Assembly: GCA_013322215.1 (NCBI GenBank)
Contig: JAAMEZ010000036.1
Span: 806,001-870,000 of the forward strand
Source: Martinezella rhizogenes
GTDB taxonomy: Bacteria > Pseudomonadota > Alphaproteobacteria > Rhizobiales > Rhizobiaceae
DNA: 64,000 nucleotides
Direction: 5' to 3'
The notes beneath the pieces were generated by a model. It was not told the DNA's origin and made no database searches. It saw only the letters and a program-made list of their open reading frames with translations. Each line of letters opens with the position of its first letter. The stretch's first letter is position 1. The position numbers were made by a program, and so were the translations under genes. This document shows, piece after piece, positions 25,271 to 35,233 of this stretch.

Positions 25271-26221
25271 ATGCACGACTATTCCGCGCATGCGGATCAG
25301 GTTTACGCGTCGGCGCAATCGACGGCGGCGAGTTCTTCGGTCGTTGCCTCTTGGCGGCGGTGCATGGTCATGCATCGCCTGGCGCCGGAGGAGAAGCGTC
25401 TGCCGATGCGCCTGGGCAACCAGGAATTTCAAGCCGCACTGGAACGATCAGAACGGCTGGTCGCCGAAGCCAGCAACGAGCTGGATCGCCTTTTCCTCGC
25501 AGTCGGCAAGGCCGGCTGCTGCCTGCTTCTGACCGATCGCGACGGTATCGCGCTGGAACGCCGCGGCGCCGCCGGCGACGACAAGGAGTTCTACGATCTC
25601 GGTCTGTGGACCGGTTCGGTCTGGACCGAGGCCAGCATCGGCACCAACGGCATCGGTACGGCATTGGCCGATGAGCGGGCTGTCGCGATCTTTCGCGATC
25701 AGCACTTCTTCTGCTCCAACATCAATCTCAGCTGCACGACGGCTCCGATCCGCGATCATCGTGGCCAGCTTGCCGGCGCGCTCGACATTTCGAGTTGCCG
25801 CGACGACGTGAACGATGCCACTCTGGCGATCCTCTCGCAGACGGTGCGAGACGCAGCGGTGCGCATCGAGCTCAATCTTTTCCGCAGCGCCTTTGCCGGC
25901 GCCCGTTTTGTCATGGTGCCGACGGATACGGCATCCACCTCGGCGCTTCTGGCAGTCGACCGCAACGACCTCGTGCTCGGTGCGACCCGGGCGGCTCGTC
26001 TCGCGCTGAAGCTCGACGATCACCGTATTGCCGCAGGAATTCCGGCATCCGACGTACTTCGCGAGCAGGCGGCCGTGGGCGAGGATCTGGCCGAGGCTGA
26101 ACGCGCGGCCCTGCTCAGGGCTCTTTCCCGTGCCAGCGGCAATGTCTCTCAGGCAGCGACCGCACTCGGCATGAGCCGCTCGACGCTGCATCGGAAGATG
26201 AAGCGGCTCAATCTGCACTGA
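25271..26221 (+). CDS. GAF-Fis transcriptional regulator (AcoR-like, lacking the AAA+ domain)
   Basis: A 316-residue protein related to AcoR-type activators of acetoin and aldehyde catabolism. It has the usual N-terminal SWRRCMVMHRLAPEE, then a GAF domain (about residues 60-195) with GSVWTEASIGTNGIGTAL and the DHRGQLAGALDISS segment. A linker leads straight to a C-terminal Fis helix-turn-helix (about 270-316, GNVSQAATALGMSRSTLHRKMKRL). The central sigma-54-interacting AAA+ domain with GAFTGA is absent. It therefore cannot act as a classical enhancer-binding protein. The aldehyde dehydrogenase gene starts 155 bases downstream and is the likely target. Confidence 0.88.
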   Translation: MHDYSAHADQVYASAQSTAASSSVVASWRRCMVMHRLAPEEKRLPMRLGNQEFQAALERSERLVAEASNELDRLFLAVGKAGCCLLLTDRDGIALERRGAAGDDKEFYDLGLWTGSVWTEASIGTNGIGTALADERAVAIFRDQHFFCSNINLSCTTAPIRDHRGQLAGALDISSCRDDVNDATLAILSQTVRDAAVRIELNLFRSAFAGARFVMVPTDTASTSALLAVDRNDLVLGATRAARLALKLDDHRIAAGIPASDVLREQAAVGEDLAEAERAALLRALSRASGNVSQAATALGMSRSTLHRKMKRLNLH

Positions 26222-26376
26222 AGCACTGTCGACGCGCATTCGATCTGGCGGCTGTCGCAGAGTTGCGACACTGTGCGCTGCAGCATGTAAGGCCGCCCCT
26301 ATCGCCTGCCGCGATATGCCCTCAGACTTCCCTCATCCGGTTCGCTTATCGAACCTTTCGACCAAGGGAGGATGGC

Positions 26377-27885
<1,509 letters not shown>

Positions 27886-27908
27886 GTTCTCCCAAGGAAG
27901 CCAGCAAG

Positions 27909-28045
27909 GCTCCCGGCTGCGGCCGGGGGCCTTCTCAAGCAATTCCAGGAAAAGTGCGCAGCGGTTTTTCGTCCGGAATTGCGTGAAATCAAAAAGATAG
28001 AGCGGTTCAGAGATTCCGTGAAAAGCTGAACCGCTCTATCTTTTT
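27909..28045. repeat. Intergenic palindromic repeat cluster (rhizobial mosaic type)
   Basis: Three inverted repeats lie in a row: a GC-rich hairpin around 27909-27931; a GCAATTCC/GGAATTGC pair spanning about 27939-27982; and a perfect 20-base stem, 27991-28010 against 28026-28045, with a 15-base loop. The AATTCC-AGGAAAAGTGCGCAG and GATTCCGTGAAAAGCTGAA wording resembles intergenic mosaic repeats found many times in rhizobial genomes. The final stem ends in a T run and could attenuate transcription between the dehydrogenase and DUF779 genes. Confidence 0.7.
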
Positions 28046-28067
28046 CAGGCGGCGATGGAGGATCATC

Positions 28068-28460
28068 ATGGACGATAATGGATCGGAGCATCGAGTGCTC
28101 GCGACCGACAAGGCGCTTGAACTCATCCGCGAGATACAACAGGACCATCCCGATATCCTGTTTCATCAGTCGGGCGGTTGCTGCGACGGCTCCTCGCCGA
28201 TGTGCTATCCGGCCAATGAATTCATGATCGGTGACAATGACGTCAAGCTCGGTGAGATCGGTGGCGTGCCCGTCTATATCAGCGGCAGCCAGTTCGAGGC
28301 CTGGAAGCATACGCAACTCATCATCGACGTCGTGCCGGGACGTGGCGGCATGTTCTCGCTCGACAACGGGCGGGAGAAGCGGTTTCTGACCCGTTCCCGC
28401 CTCTTCGGCGGCGGCGAGGCTTGTGCGATCCCGGAGATCCGGCGTCCGCCAGCGCAATAA
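28068..28460 (+). CDS. DUF779 family protein
   Basis: A 130-residue protein with the DUF779 pattern: HQSGGCCDGSSPMCY near residues 33-47 and GVPVYISGSQFEAWKHTQLIIDVVPGRGGMFSL after it (key residues: paired Cys, then Trp-His). Members are nearly always encoded beside aldehyde dehydrogenases of the ExaC/AcoD type, as here. The cysteine cluster suggests metal or thiol chemistry, but the role is not proven. GGAGGATCATC precedes the ATG. Confidence 0.88.
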   Translation: MDDNGSEHRVLATDKALELIREIQQDHPDILFHQSGGCCDGSSPMCYPANEFMIGDNDVKLGEIGGVPVYISGSQFEAWKHTQLIIDVVPGRGGMFSLDNGREKRFLTRSRLFGGGEACAIPEIRRPPAQ

Positions 28461-28554
28461 GCAGGGTCATAAATCGCGTGTAGTATTCGCCTAATACCCG
28501 CGGTCGCAGACGCTTTGCTAAGGTGAGATCTGTTGGTTTTGAGGGAGGACAACG

Positions 28555-29151
28555 ATGCCAGCAGCAAAGATCCTGATGATTACAGGTGATTTCACCGAGG
28601 ACTATGAGACCATGGTGCCGTTTCAGACGCTGCTTGCCTGCGGCTATACGGTCCATGCCGTTTGCCCCGGTAAGAATGCCGGCGAAACGGTGGCAACGGC
28701 CATCCACGATTTCGAAGGCGACCAGACCTATTCCGAAAAGCGCGGCCACAATTTTGCACTGAACGCGACCTTCGCCAGCATCCGCGCCGAAGACTATGAC
28801 GCGCTCGTCATTCCGGGTGGTCGAGCACCGGAATATCTGCGGCTGAATCCTGATGTCATCAAGGCCGTTCAGCATTTCTTCGAGGCAGACAAGCCGGTGG
28901 CCGCGATTTGCCATGGCGCGCAACTGCTGAGCGCGGCAGGCGTGCTCAAGGGACGCACCTGCTCGGCATACCCCGCCTGCCGCCCCGAGGTGGAACTTGC
29001 CGGCGGCATCTATGCCGATATCGCTATCAATGACGCGGTCGCCGACGGCAACCTCGTGACTGCACCGGCCTGGCCGGCGCATCCGTCATGGCTGCGGCAA
29101 TTCATGGCCGTACTCGACGCCAATGCTTTGTCGGCAGCAAACGCCGCCTGA
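28555..29151 (+). CDS. DJ-1/PfpI family protein
   Basis: A 198-residue class I glutamine amidotransferase-like protein. The nucleophile-elbow cysteine C119 is in AAICHGAQ, and the upstream acid region reads YDALVIPGGRAPEY. Such proteins act as proteases, glyoxalases/deglycases or amide hydrolases; the sequence does not pick one. GGGAGGACAACG precedes the ATG. An RHH-domain gene follows 21 bases later and may be co-transcribed. Confidence 0.88.
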   Translation: MPAAKILMITGDFTEDYETMVPFQTLLACGYTVHAVCPGKNAGETVATAIHDFEGDQTYSEKRGHNFALNATFASIRAEDYDALVIPGGRAPEYLRLNPDVIKAVQHFFEADKPVAAICHGAQLLSAAGVLKGRTCSAYPACRPEVELAGGIYADIAINDAVADGNLVTAPAWPAHPSWLRQFMAVLDANALSAANAA

Positions 29152-29172
29152 AACTGAAGGAGGGAGACGCGC

Positions 29173-29523
29173 ATGTGCGAATTGTTCATCAAGGCCGATG
29201 CCAGGCTCTGGGAAAGCACCACGCGCTCCCTGCGCATCGACGGTATGGTGACGAGCGTCAGACTGGAAAACTTCTTCTGGTCGAAGCTGGAGGAAATCGC
29301 GCGGCGTGACGGCATGAACGTGGTGCAGCTCATTACCAAGCTGCACCATGAATCGATCGATGCCGGTCACGATCTCGGTAATTTCACCTCGTTCCTGCGA
29401 GTCTGCTGCTCACGCTATCTCGACCTGCAGCTTGCCGGTGACATTTCGAGCGATCTCTCCCAGCCGATCGCCGGTGTCGATGCTCCCGCCATCCTCGGCC
29501 GCGAGCGCCTGAAATATCATTGA
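29173..29523 (+). CDS. Ribbon-helix-helix domain protein
   Basis: A 116-residue protein of the RHH_4 type. The core SLRIDGMVTSVRLENFFWSKLEEIARRDG (quoted in parts: TSVRLENFFW, LEEIARRDG) is a beta strand followed by two helices that would form a DNA-binding dimer. CCSRYLDLQL follows. The targets are unknown. Its last 140 bases are also read on the opposite strand by the C-terminus of the TetR gene. The ATG at 29173 has AGGAGGGAGACGCGC upstream. Confidence 0.85.
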   Translation: MCELFIKADARLWESTTRSLRIDGMVTSVRLENFFWSKLEEIARRDGMNVVQLITKLHHESIDAGHDLGNFTSFLRVCCSRYLDLQLAGDISSDLSQPIAGVDAPAILGRERLKYH

Positions 29524-30136
29524 TCAGCCAACGGATGCCGCTCTCGTTCCCTCCGGTACGCGATAATTTATCGGCAATGAGTTGCGCCACAACATCCGCG
29601 GCGGTTTCCATGTAGCTCGGATCTCGATGAAGCAGCACGACCGCAAATGAACCATCGAGGAGCAGCATGATCTGGCGTGCGAGCGGCTGGGCATCATCGC
29701 TCGCTCCCGCTTCGATAAAGATCGAACCCAGCCAGTCCTCCACGCGTTTCTTATGGGCGCGCGCCGCAACAAGGGCCGGATGGCCAGGAAGATTGATGAG
29801 TTCGACCGAGGTCCGCAGGAAGCCACAGCCTTTCCATTTGGCGTTGCGCGCCGATTGCGCCAGATGACGGAAAATGCCGGCGACCTTCTCGGCGGTATCG
29901 CCTTCCGTTTCCTCGAACCAGCCTTTGAAGAGCGCAAGGTTCGGCTCGTCGCGCGCCTGCAGATGCGCGGCGATCAGGTCGTCCTTGCTGCGGAAATGAT
30001 AATAGAGAGTGCGTTTGGTAATGCCTGCCTTCTCGGCGATGGCATCGACACTGATCGCGCGGATGCCGTCGCGATGGAAGAGCTTTCCTGCCGCCTGAAG
30101 AATGCGTTCGCGTGTCGGCTGTGAGCTGTCTTTCAT
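29384..30136 (-). CDS. TetR-family repressor, with extended C-terminus overlapping the RHH gene
   Basis: A 250-residue regulator. The helix-turn-helix (about residues 8-54) reads RILQAAGKLFHRDGIRAISV to KAGITKRTLYYHFRSKDDL. The ligand domain resembles TetR_C_16-type proteins and ends near residue 195. The last 50 or so residues are Arg/Ser-rich and come from antisense reading of the RHH gene, so the original stop has probably been lost or the end frameshifted. It is divergent from an alpha/beta hydrolase gene, and a TGTATA-N12-TATACA palindrome lies between them as the likely operator. Confidence 0.82.
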   Translation of the reverse strand: MKDSSQPTRERILQAAGKLFHRDGIRAISVDAIAEKAGITKRTLYYHFRSKDDLIAAHLQARDEPNLALFKGWFEETEGDTAEKVAGIFRHLAQSARNAKWKGCGFLRTSVELINLPGHPALVAARAHKKRVEDWLGSIFIEAGASDDAQPLARQIMLLLDGSFAVVLLHRDPSYMETAADVVAQLIADKLSRTGGNESGIRWLINDISGARGRGWREHRHRRSAGRDRSKCHRQAAGRDSVSSRLAGTR

Positions 30137-30143
30137 GGCTCAA

Positions 30144-30167
30144 TGTATACCGGGTAGTGAATATACA
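30144..30167. promoter_or_regulatory. Probable TetR operator
   Basis: An inverted repeat TGTATA-N12-TATACA sits 8 bases upstream of the TetR ATG and 30 bases upstream of the hydrolase ATG, with a second overlapping half-palindrome TATACCGGGTA. The location between divergent genes fits autoregulation and control of the hydrolase. Confidence 0.65.
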
Positions 30168-30197
30168 CAATGTGGCAATGGCCCCATCCTGCCGGCT

Positions 30198-31121
30198 ATG
30201 AGCGAGCAACCAATTCCACCAGCCGCAAAGCCGCGGAGCCTGCCGATTTCCATTTCGTGCCGCGATGGTGTCACCCTTGGCGGCCATCTCTGGCTGGCGG
30301 AGGCAGGTAAGCCGGAGGGTAGCGTGATCATCAATCCGGCCACCGGGGTTCTTGCGCGCTACTATCATCGCTACGCGCGATTTCTGGCGCAAAATGGGTT
30401 CGATGTCCTCACCTTCGACTATCGCGGCATCGGCCAGTCGCGACCGCAGGAACTGCGAGGGGTGGGCTATCGCTGGCGCGATTGGGGGGAGAGGGATTTC
30501 GAGGCTGCGCTTCAACTGATGATCGAGCATCGACGCAGCGGTCCCCTCATGGTGATCGGCCATAGTGTCGGTGGCTTCCTGCCTGGACTGGTCGAAAGCG
30601 CCTCGATGATCGACAGAATGCTGACGGTCGGAGCTCAATATGCCTGGTGGGGGGATTACATGCGCCGCCGCCGCGCCGCCCTGTTCCTCAAATGGCATGT
30701 CGCCATGCCTGCGCTGACTGGGCTTTGCGGTTATTTCCCGGGCCGCCGGCTTGGCTGGCTGGAGGACTTGCCGAAAGGCGTGGCAAACGAGTGGAGCTTT
30801 CGCGGCCCTCGGTTCGAGCGCAGCCATCCTGCGGGCGAGAGGGGGGATGTGCTGCGGCGAATGGGCGCTGTCAAGGCATCGATCCTGGCCGTTGCCGTTT
30901 CGGACGACGAACTTGGCACCGTGCCGGCAATTCACCGCACACTGAATTATTATACCGGTGCGCAACGCCAGTCGGTGCTGCTCCGCCCGGCTGATTTCGG
31001 TCGGTCCGCAATCGGCCATTTCGGCCTGTTTCACGATAGCCATGCTGAGGGTTTCTGGGTCAATACGCTGTCGTGGCTTCGGGAGGGCCGCAATCCCTGG
31101 CCGGCATCCAAGCTGAAATAG
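30198..31121 (+). CDS. Alpha/beta hydrolase
   Basis: A 307-residue hydrolase of the lysophospholipase-like (Hydrolase_4) group, with nucleophile GHSVGG near residues 117-122 and an oxyanion region NPATGVLARYYHRYA. The cap region is Trp/Arg-rich. A late acidic residue lies in VSDDELGTVPA and a late histidine in IGHFGLFHDSH, completing the triad. The substrate is unknown. It is divergent from the TetR gene and probably regulated by it. The start is the ATG at 30198; the frame runs further upstream through the operator. Confidence 0.85.
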   Translation: MSEQPIPPAAKPRSLPISISCRDGVTLGGHLWLAEAGKPEGSVIINPATGVLARYYHRYARFLAQNGFDVLTFDYRGIGQSRPQELRGVGYRWRDWGERDFEAALQLMIEHRRSGPLMVIGHSVGGFLPGLVESASMIDRMLTVGAQYAWWGDYMRRRRAALFLKWHVAMPALTGLCGYFPGRRLGWLEDLPKGVANEWSFRGPRFERSHPAGERGDVLRRMGAVKASILAVAVSDDELGTVPAIHRTLNYYTGAQRQSVLLRPADFGRSAIGHFGLFHDSHAEGFWVNTLSWLREGRNPWPASKLK

Positions 31122-31272
31122 GAAAGCCAAGTGTCCGCTCGGGTCTTCGCTTCGCGCTTATTGCATAGGCTGATTGTCTCGGGTAGACGCCATTTATCAA
31201 TCATGAATGAGATGAAAGTCAGGCGTTTGCCGGCTTTGGAATACTCAGAAAACCTGCAGGATGGAGTATGGC

Positions 31273-31578
31273 ATGAGCAGCCAAGATGACGAATATATCT
31301 ACGACGAAGTGACCGGTGAGTGGCGACCTGCCGCGGAGATGGCAGCGGCTGCTGCCGCCGCGGAGTTTGTCGTTTACGATGCGAGCGGCAACGTCCTTGC
31401 CGATGGCGACTCCGTCACCCTCATCAAGGATTTGAAAGTGAAGGGCGCCAATCAGACCTTGAAGCAGGGTACCGTTATCAGGTCGATTCGACTGACCGAC
31501 AACCCTGAAGAAGTCGATTGCCGCTACGACGGGATCAAGGGATTGGTTCTCCGTACCGAATTCATACGCAAGCGCTAG
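31273..31578 (+). CDS. PhnA/YjdM-like protein
   Basis: A 101-residue acidic protein whose C-terminal two thirds match the PhnA (YjdM) domain: VYDASGNVLADGDSVTLIKDLKVKG and GTVIRSIRLTDNPEEVDCRYDG (quoted in parts: LADGDSVTLIKDLKVKG, VIRSIRL). The N-terminal zinc ribbon of full PhnA is missing and replaced by a short DDEYIYDE segment. Despite its name, the family is not proven to act in phosphonate breakdown. The ATG at 31273 is taken over an ATG 12 bases earlier because GGAG lies at a better distance. Confidence 0.8.
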   Translation: MSSQDDEYIYDEVTGEWRPAAEMAAAAAAAEFVVYDASGNVLADGDSVTLIKDLKVKGANQTLKQGTVIRSIRLTDNPEEVDCRYDGIKGLVLRTEFIRKR

Positions 31579-31810
31579 AAAAACTTGGCCTGATATCGCC
31601 AGACGGCTGGGTTTTCGATGGACGGCCGTGTTCCGGGCGGAAATCAAGGAGATGTTCTTTGAAGACCTATAGTTACTGGCGTCGGGGCGATAGCGTATTC
31701 ATGAACATCGAATATAGCTTCATGCTGATTACGCCGCCTAATCACTAGGTTCGGCCTCCCATATCTTATGCGCATCGAACCGAAACGCTTGCGACAGCAG
31801 GAGAGATGCG

Positions 31811-32800
31811 ATGAAGAAGCGTGTACTTGGAAAAAGCGGCCTTGAAGTTTCGGCCCTGGGCTTCGGCTGCATGGGGCTGAACTTCGGCTATGGCCATGCG
31901 CTGGCCAAGGATGACGGTGTCAGGCTCATACGTGATGCCGTCGAGCGTGGTGTGACCTTCTTTGACACCGCCGAAATCTATGGTCCCTTCACCAACGAGG
32001 AAATCGTCGGCGAGGCCCTGAAGCCCGTGCGTGATCGGGTCGTCATCGCCACGAAATTCGGCTTCAGGATCGAGAACGGCAAGTCGAACGGCTTCGACAG
32101 CCGTCCCGAGAATATTCGCGCCGTCGCCAATGCCTCGCTGAAACGGTTGGGCATCGAGGTCATCGATCTCTTCTATCAGCACCGTGTCGATCCCGATGTG
32201 CCGATCGAGGATGTGGCAGGCGCGGTGAAGGATCTGATCGCTGCGGGCAAGGTGCGGCATTTCGGTCTTTCCGAGCCCGGTGCGCAGACGGTGCGCCGCG
32301 CCCATGCGGTGCAGCCCGTTACGGCGCTGCAGAACGAATACTCGCTCTGGACGCGTGGACCTGAAACCAACGGCATCCTGCAGGCCTGCGAGGAATTGGG
32401 CATCGGTCTCGTCGCCTATAGCCCGCTCGGCAAGGGCTTCCTGACGGGCGCGATGGACAAGGATACGAAGCTTGGCGAGAATGATTTCCGTCGCATTCTG
32501 CCGCGCTTCACGCCCGAGGCGATGGAAAAGAACCAGGCGCTCATCGATCTCCTCAAGCAGATTGCCGGTCGCAAGCAGGCAACCACGGCTCAGGTCGCGC
32601 TTGCATGGCTTATGGCGCATAAACCTTGGATCGTGCCGATCCCAGGCACGACCAAGCTGCATCGTCTGGAAGAAAATCTTGCGGCTGCGGATGTCGAGCT
32701 GAGCGCGGCGGAACTTGCCGAAATTAAGCGCGCAGCTGCAGACATTGCGATCGAGGGCGAGCGCTATCCCGAGCAACTGATGAAGACCACCGGCCGCTGA
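31811..32800 (+). CDS. Aldo/keto reductase
   Basis: A 329-residue NADPH-dependent oxidoreductase of the AKR family, close to the YhdN/AKR13-type proteins annotated as general aldo/keto reductases. The catalytic tetrad is complete: Asp and Tyr in FFDTAEIYGP, Lys in VIATKFGF and His in DLFYQHRVDP. The NADPH-binding end reads WIVPIPGTTKLHRLEENL. GGAGAGATGCG precedes the ATG. It stands alone between the PhnA-like gene and a convergent RibD-like gene. Confidence 0.92.
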   Translation: MKKRVLGKSGLEVSALGFGCMGLNFGYGHALAKDDGVRLIRDAVERGVTFFDTAEIYGPFTNEEIVGEALKPVRDRVVIATKFGFRIENGKSNGFDSRPENIRAVANASLKRLGIEVIDLFYQHRVDPDVPIEDVAGAVKDLIAAGKVRHFGLSEPGAQTVRRAHAVQPVTALQNEYSLWTRGPETNGILQACEELGIGLVAYSPLGKGFLTGAMDKDTKLGENDFRRILPRFTPEAMEKNQALIDLLKQIAGRKQATTAQVALAWLMAHKPWIVPIPGTTKLHRLEENLAAADVELSAAELAEIKRAAADIAIEGERYPEQLMKTTGR

Positions 32801-32875
32801 ACCGAGCAATCCCGTGGCCGTCGATCGGCGGCCACAAACCCTATGCTGCGCCGACCAATAGATGCGCCGTCGACA

Positions 32876-33574
32876 TCAAGATGGGGTGACCGCATAACGC
32901 AGGTAGACCGCCCCATGCGCCAGCGGCTCGCAGCTTTTGAGCGAGAGCTGGATTTTTCCTGCCAAACCTTCCTCCCCATGTTCGACGATGCTCTGGCTTG
33001 CGGCGCGTCCGTCGAGAACGGGTGCGATGATCAGGCTGATTTCATCGACAAGACCGGCAGCAAGGAAGGAGCCGTTGATCCCGGCACCGCCTTCCAGCAG
33101 CAGGCGCTTGATGCCGAGTTCGTGCTCCAGCGTATCAAGCATGGCGGCCAGGTCAGGCTGAGCTTGCTCGGAGACAATGTAGGAAATGCCGTCGTTCGTG
33201 AGCTCGGCCAGATGGCTGTCCGGCACGTCGCTGCCGAGGAGGACGACGATGTGATCGCCATCGATTTCATTCGTGGTGAAATGCAGCCTGCCGGAAATAT
33301 CTATGGCAATGGCGAAATTGGCCGCTTTCCGATTGGCGAAATGAAGGGGACGCGCCACCGCGCCGTGTTCGTGCGGTGGATGCGGGCTGCCCTTGGTCAT
33401 CTCGGCCATCGTGACGCGACCGACCATCCAGGCATCGCCTTCAAGCTTCTCGTGACAGGATTGATAGAGCGCCGTCCAGTCACTGAGCTTGCCGTCCGAA
33501 CTATGCGTCCAGCGGCTGGGATGCAGGCCGCCGTCGAGAGACGAGACCATGTGGCAGATGACATATGGCTTCAT
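32876..33574 (-). CDS. RibD C-terminal/dihydrofolate reductase-like protein
   Basis: A 232-residue protein of the RibD_C fold, which binds NADPH and reduces pteridine- or pyrimidine-like substrates. It begins MKPYVICHMVSSLDGG and has DAWMVGRVTMAEM and LLLEGGAGINGSFLAAGLVDEI (quoted in parts: LLLEGGAGINGSFL). No deaminase domain is attached. Its ATG overlaps the stop of the cupin gene (ATGA), so the two are translated together. The substrate is unknown. Confidence 0.88.
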   Translation of the reverse strand: MKPYVICHMVSSLDGGLHPSRWTHSSDGKLSDWTALYQSCHEKLEGDAWMVGRVTMAEMTKGSPHPPHEHGAVARPLHFANRKAANFAIAIDISGRLHFTTNEIDGDHIVVLLGSDVPDSHLAELTNDGISYIVSEQAQPDLAAMLDTLEHELGIKRLLLEGGAGINGSFLAAGLVDEISLIIAPVLDGRAASQSIVEHGEEGLAGKIQLSLKSCEPLAHGAVYLRYAVTPS

Positions 33575-33972
33575 GATTGTGCCTTTCCCAGGTAATCCGC
33601 GTCGCTCACCTTCTCCAGCCATGTCACCGGCGAACCGTTTTCCTTTTCGGCGATCGCGACATGGCTCATGGCGCAATCGGGCGATGCTCCATGCCAGTGC
33701 TTTTCGTCCGGCGCGAACCAGACGATGTCGCCGGGACGGATTTCTTCCACCGGGCCGCCTTCGCGCTGCACGCGCCCGAGGCCTGAAACAACGAGCAAGG
33801 TCTGACCGAAGGGATGAGTGTGCCAAGCGGTGCGGGCGCCGGGCTCGAAAGTCACGGTCGCGCCGCTGAGATTGCCGCGGCCGCTAAAAGGCGCGTCGAT
33901 GCGAACCACACCTGTGAAATAGTCTTCCGGCCCTTTGGCCGATGGCTGGAAACCGCTGCGTTTGATGTCCAT
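33571..33972 (-). CDS. Small cupin-domain protein
   Basis: A 133-residue single-domain cupin. The metal-binding motif is TAWHTHPFGQTLLVVSG, with a second motif PDEKHWHGAS. Such small cupins are often grouped with carboxymuconolactone decarboxylase-like or dioxygenase proteins; the function is not certain. It is divergent from a LysR-type gene, 119 bases apart, and co-translated with the downstream RibD-like gene. Confidence 0.88.
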   Translation of the reverse strand: MDIKRSGFQPSAKGPEDYFTGVVRIDAPFSGRGNLSGATVTFEPGARTAWHTHPFGQTLLVVSGLGRVQREGGPVEEIRPGDIVWFAPDEKHWHGASPDCAMSHVAIAEKENGSPVTWLEKVSDADYLGKAQS

Positions 33973-34066
33973 GTCCTGCACCTCTTGGGGGAACTTGCGG
34001 CTCTTTCGCCGTTCTTCAAGGCACCTTAGACTTGCCGGATAACCGGGACCATACAATATAAATGAC

Positions 34067-34078
34067 ATATAATTATAT
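34067..34078. promoter_or_regulatory. AT-rich palindrome between cupin and LysR genes
   Basis: A perfect 12-base palindrome ATATAATTATAT lies 14 bases before the LysR ATG in the divergent gap. It could be part of a LysR-type site or simply a promoter -10 region. Confidence 0.35.
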
Positions 34079-34091
34079 CTGGGGCTCATAA

Positions 34092-34985
34092 ATGCAGCGG
34101 GAAGAACTGGTCGATCTCAACGCCTTTGCTGTTGTGGCCGAGGAGAGGAGCTTTACGCGTGCCGCCGCGAAACTCGGCACGTCGCAATCATCCCTCAGCC
34201 ATACGATCCGGCGTCTGGAGGCGCGGCTGGGCGTGCGCCTGCTGACACGAACCACCCGCAATGTGGCTCTAACGGAAGCGGGCGAGCGGCTGCTTGCCAC
34301 TCTTGGCCCGGCGCTCGAAAGCATCGATAGCGAACTCGCTTCCCTGCGCGAGCTGCGCGAAAGGCCGGCAGGAACCATCCGCATCACCACCTCCGAGCAC
34401 GCTGCCACCACCATTCTCTGGCCGGCCCTTGAAAGGCTCCTGCCGCAATATCCGGACATCCACGTCGAACTCAGCATCGATTCCAGCCTGCGCGATATCG
34501 TTGCTGATCGCTTCGATGCAGGCGTCCGGCTTGGCGAGGCGCTCGCCAAGGATATGATCGCTGTCAAGATCAGTCCCGATGTGCGCATGGTCATCGTCGC
34601 GTCCCCGGCATATCTCGCCAGGAATCCTCCGCCGAAAGCGCCGAATGAACTTGCCGAGCACAATTGCATAAATCTGCGTCTGCCGAGTTCCGGCGGCCTC
34701 TATGCCTGGGAGTTGGAAAAGGATGGGCGGGAGCTTCGTGCCAGGGTAGAGGGGCAGCTCGTCTTCAACAATGTCGGCATGATCGTGAGGGCTGCGAAGG
34801 CAGGAATGGGTCTTGGCTTCGTCATGGAAGATCATGTCGCGACCGATGTCGCGGAGGGGCGGCTTGTGCGCGTCATGGAAGACTGGTGCGCGCCGTTTTC
34901 CGGCTATCATCTGTATTATCCAAGCCGACGGCAGCCATCCGCGGCTTTTTCTCTGCTGGTCGACGCATTACGGTATCGCGGCTAG
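34092..34985 (+). CDS. LysR-family transcriptional regulator
   Basis: A 297-residue regulator. The winged helix-turn-helix is at about residues 5-62 (LNAFAVVAEERSFTRAAAKLGTSQSSLSH and RLEARLGVRLLTRTTRNVALT, each shortened here to its core: FAVVAEERSFTRAAAKLG). The substrate-binding domain (about 90-295) includes IRITTSEHAA and RFDAGVRLGE, typical of the PgrR/CrgA-like subgroup. It probably activates the divergent cupin/RibD-like pair. The ligand is unknown. Confidence 0.9.
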   Translation: MQREELVDLNAFAVVAEERSFTRAAAKLGTSQSSLSHTIRRLEARLGVRLLTRTTRNVALTEAGERLLATLGPALESIDSELASLRELRERPAGTIRITTSEHAATTILWPALERLLPQYPDIHVELSIDSSLRDIVADRFDAGVRLGEALAKDMIAVKISPDVRMVIVASPAYLARNPPPKAPNELAEHNCINLRLPSSGGLYAWELEKDGRELRARVEGQLVFNNVGMIVRAAKAGMGLGFVMEDHVATDVAEGRLVRVMEDWCAPFSGYHLYYPSRRQPSAAFSLLVDALRYRG

Positions 34986-35233
34986 TCGCTCTCGGGAAGG
35001 GTGAACTGAGCCCCGCCGATCATGAATGCTGCAGTGCATGTGGCCAAAGACATGCGGCGACTGGGGAGAACCGTTCCTCACGGGCCACGCGGTTGCAAAA
35101 TCGAACGATACCGGGCTGATTATCCGGATTTCCGAATTGTAAAATTGCAAATTGCTGCTTAATTCCTTTGCTGGATGCTCTTACATAGCGTGTAAAGTTA
35201 TGTATCGGCTGCAAGCCGGTTGGGGGACTATGC

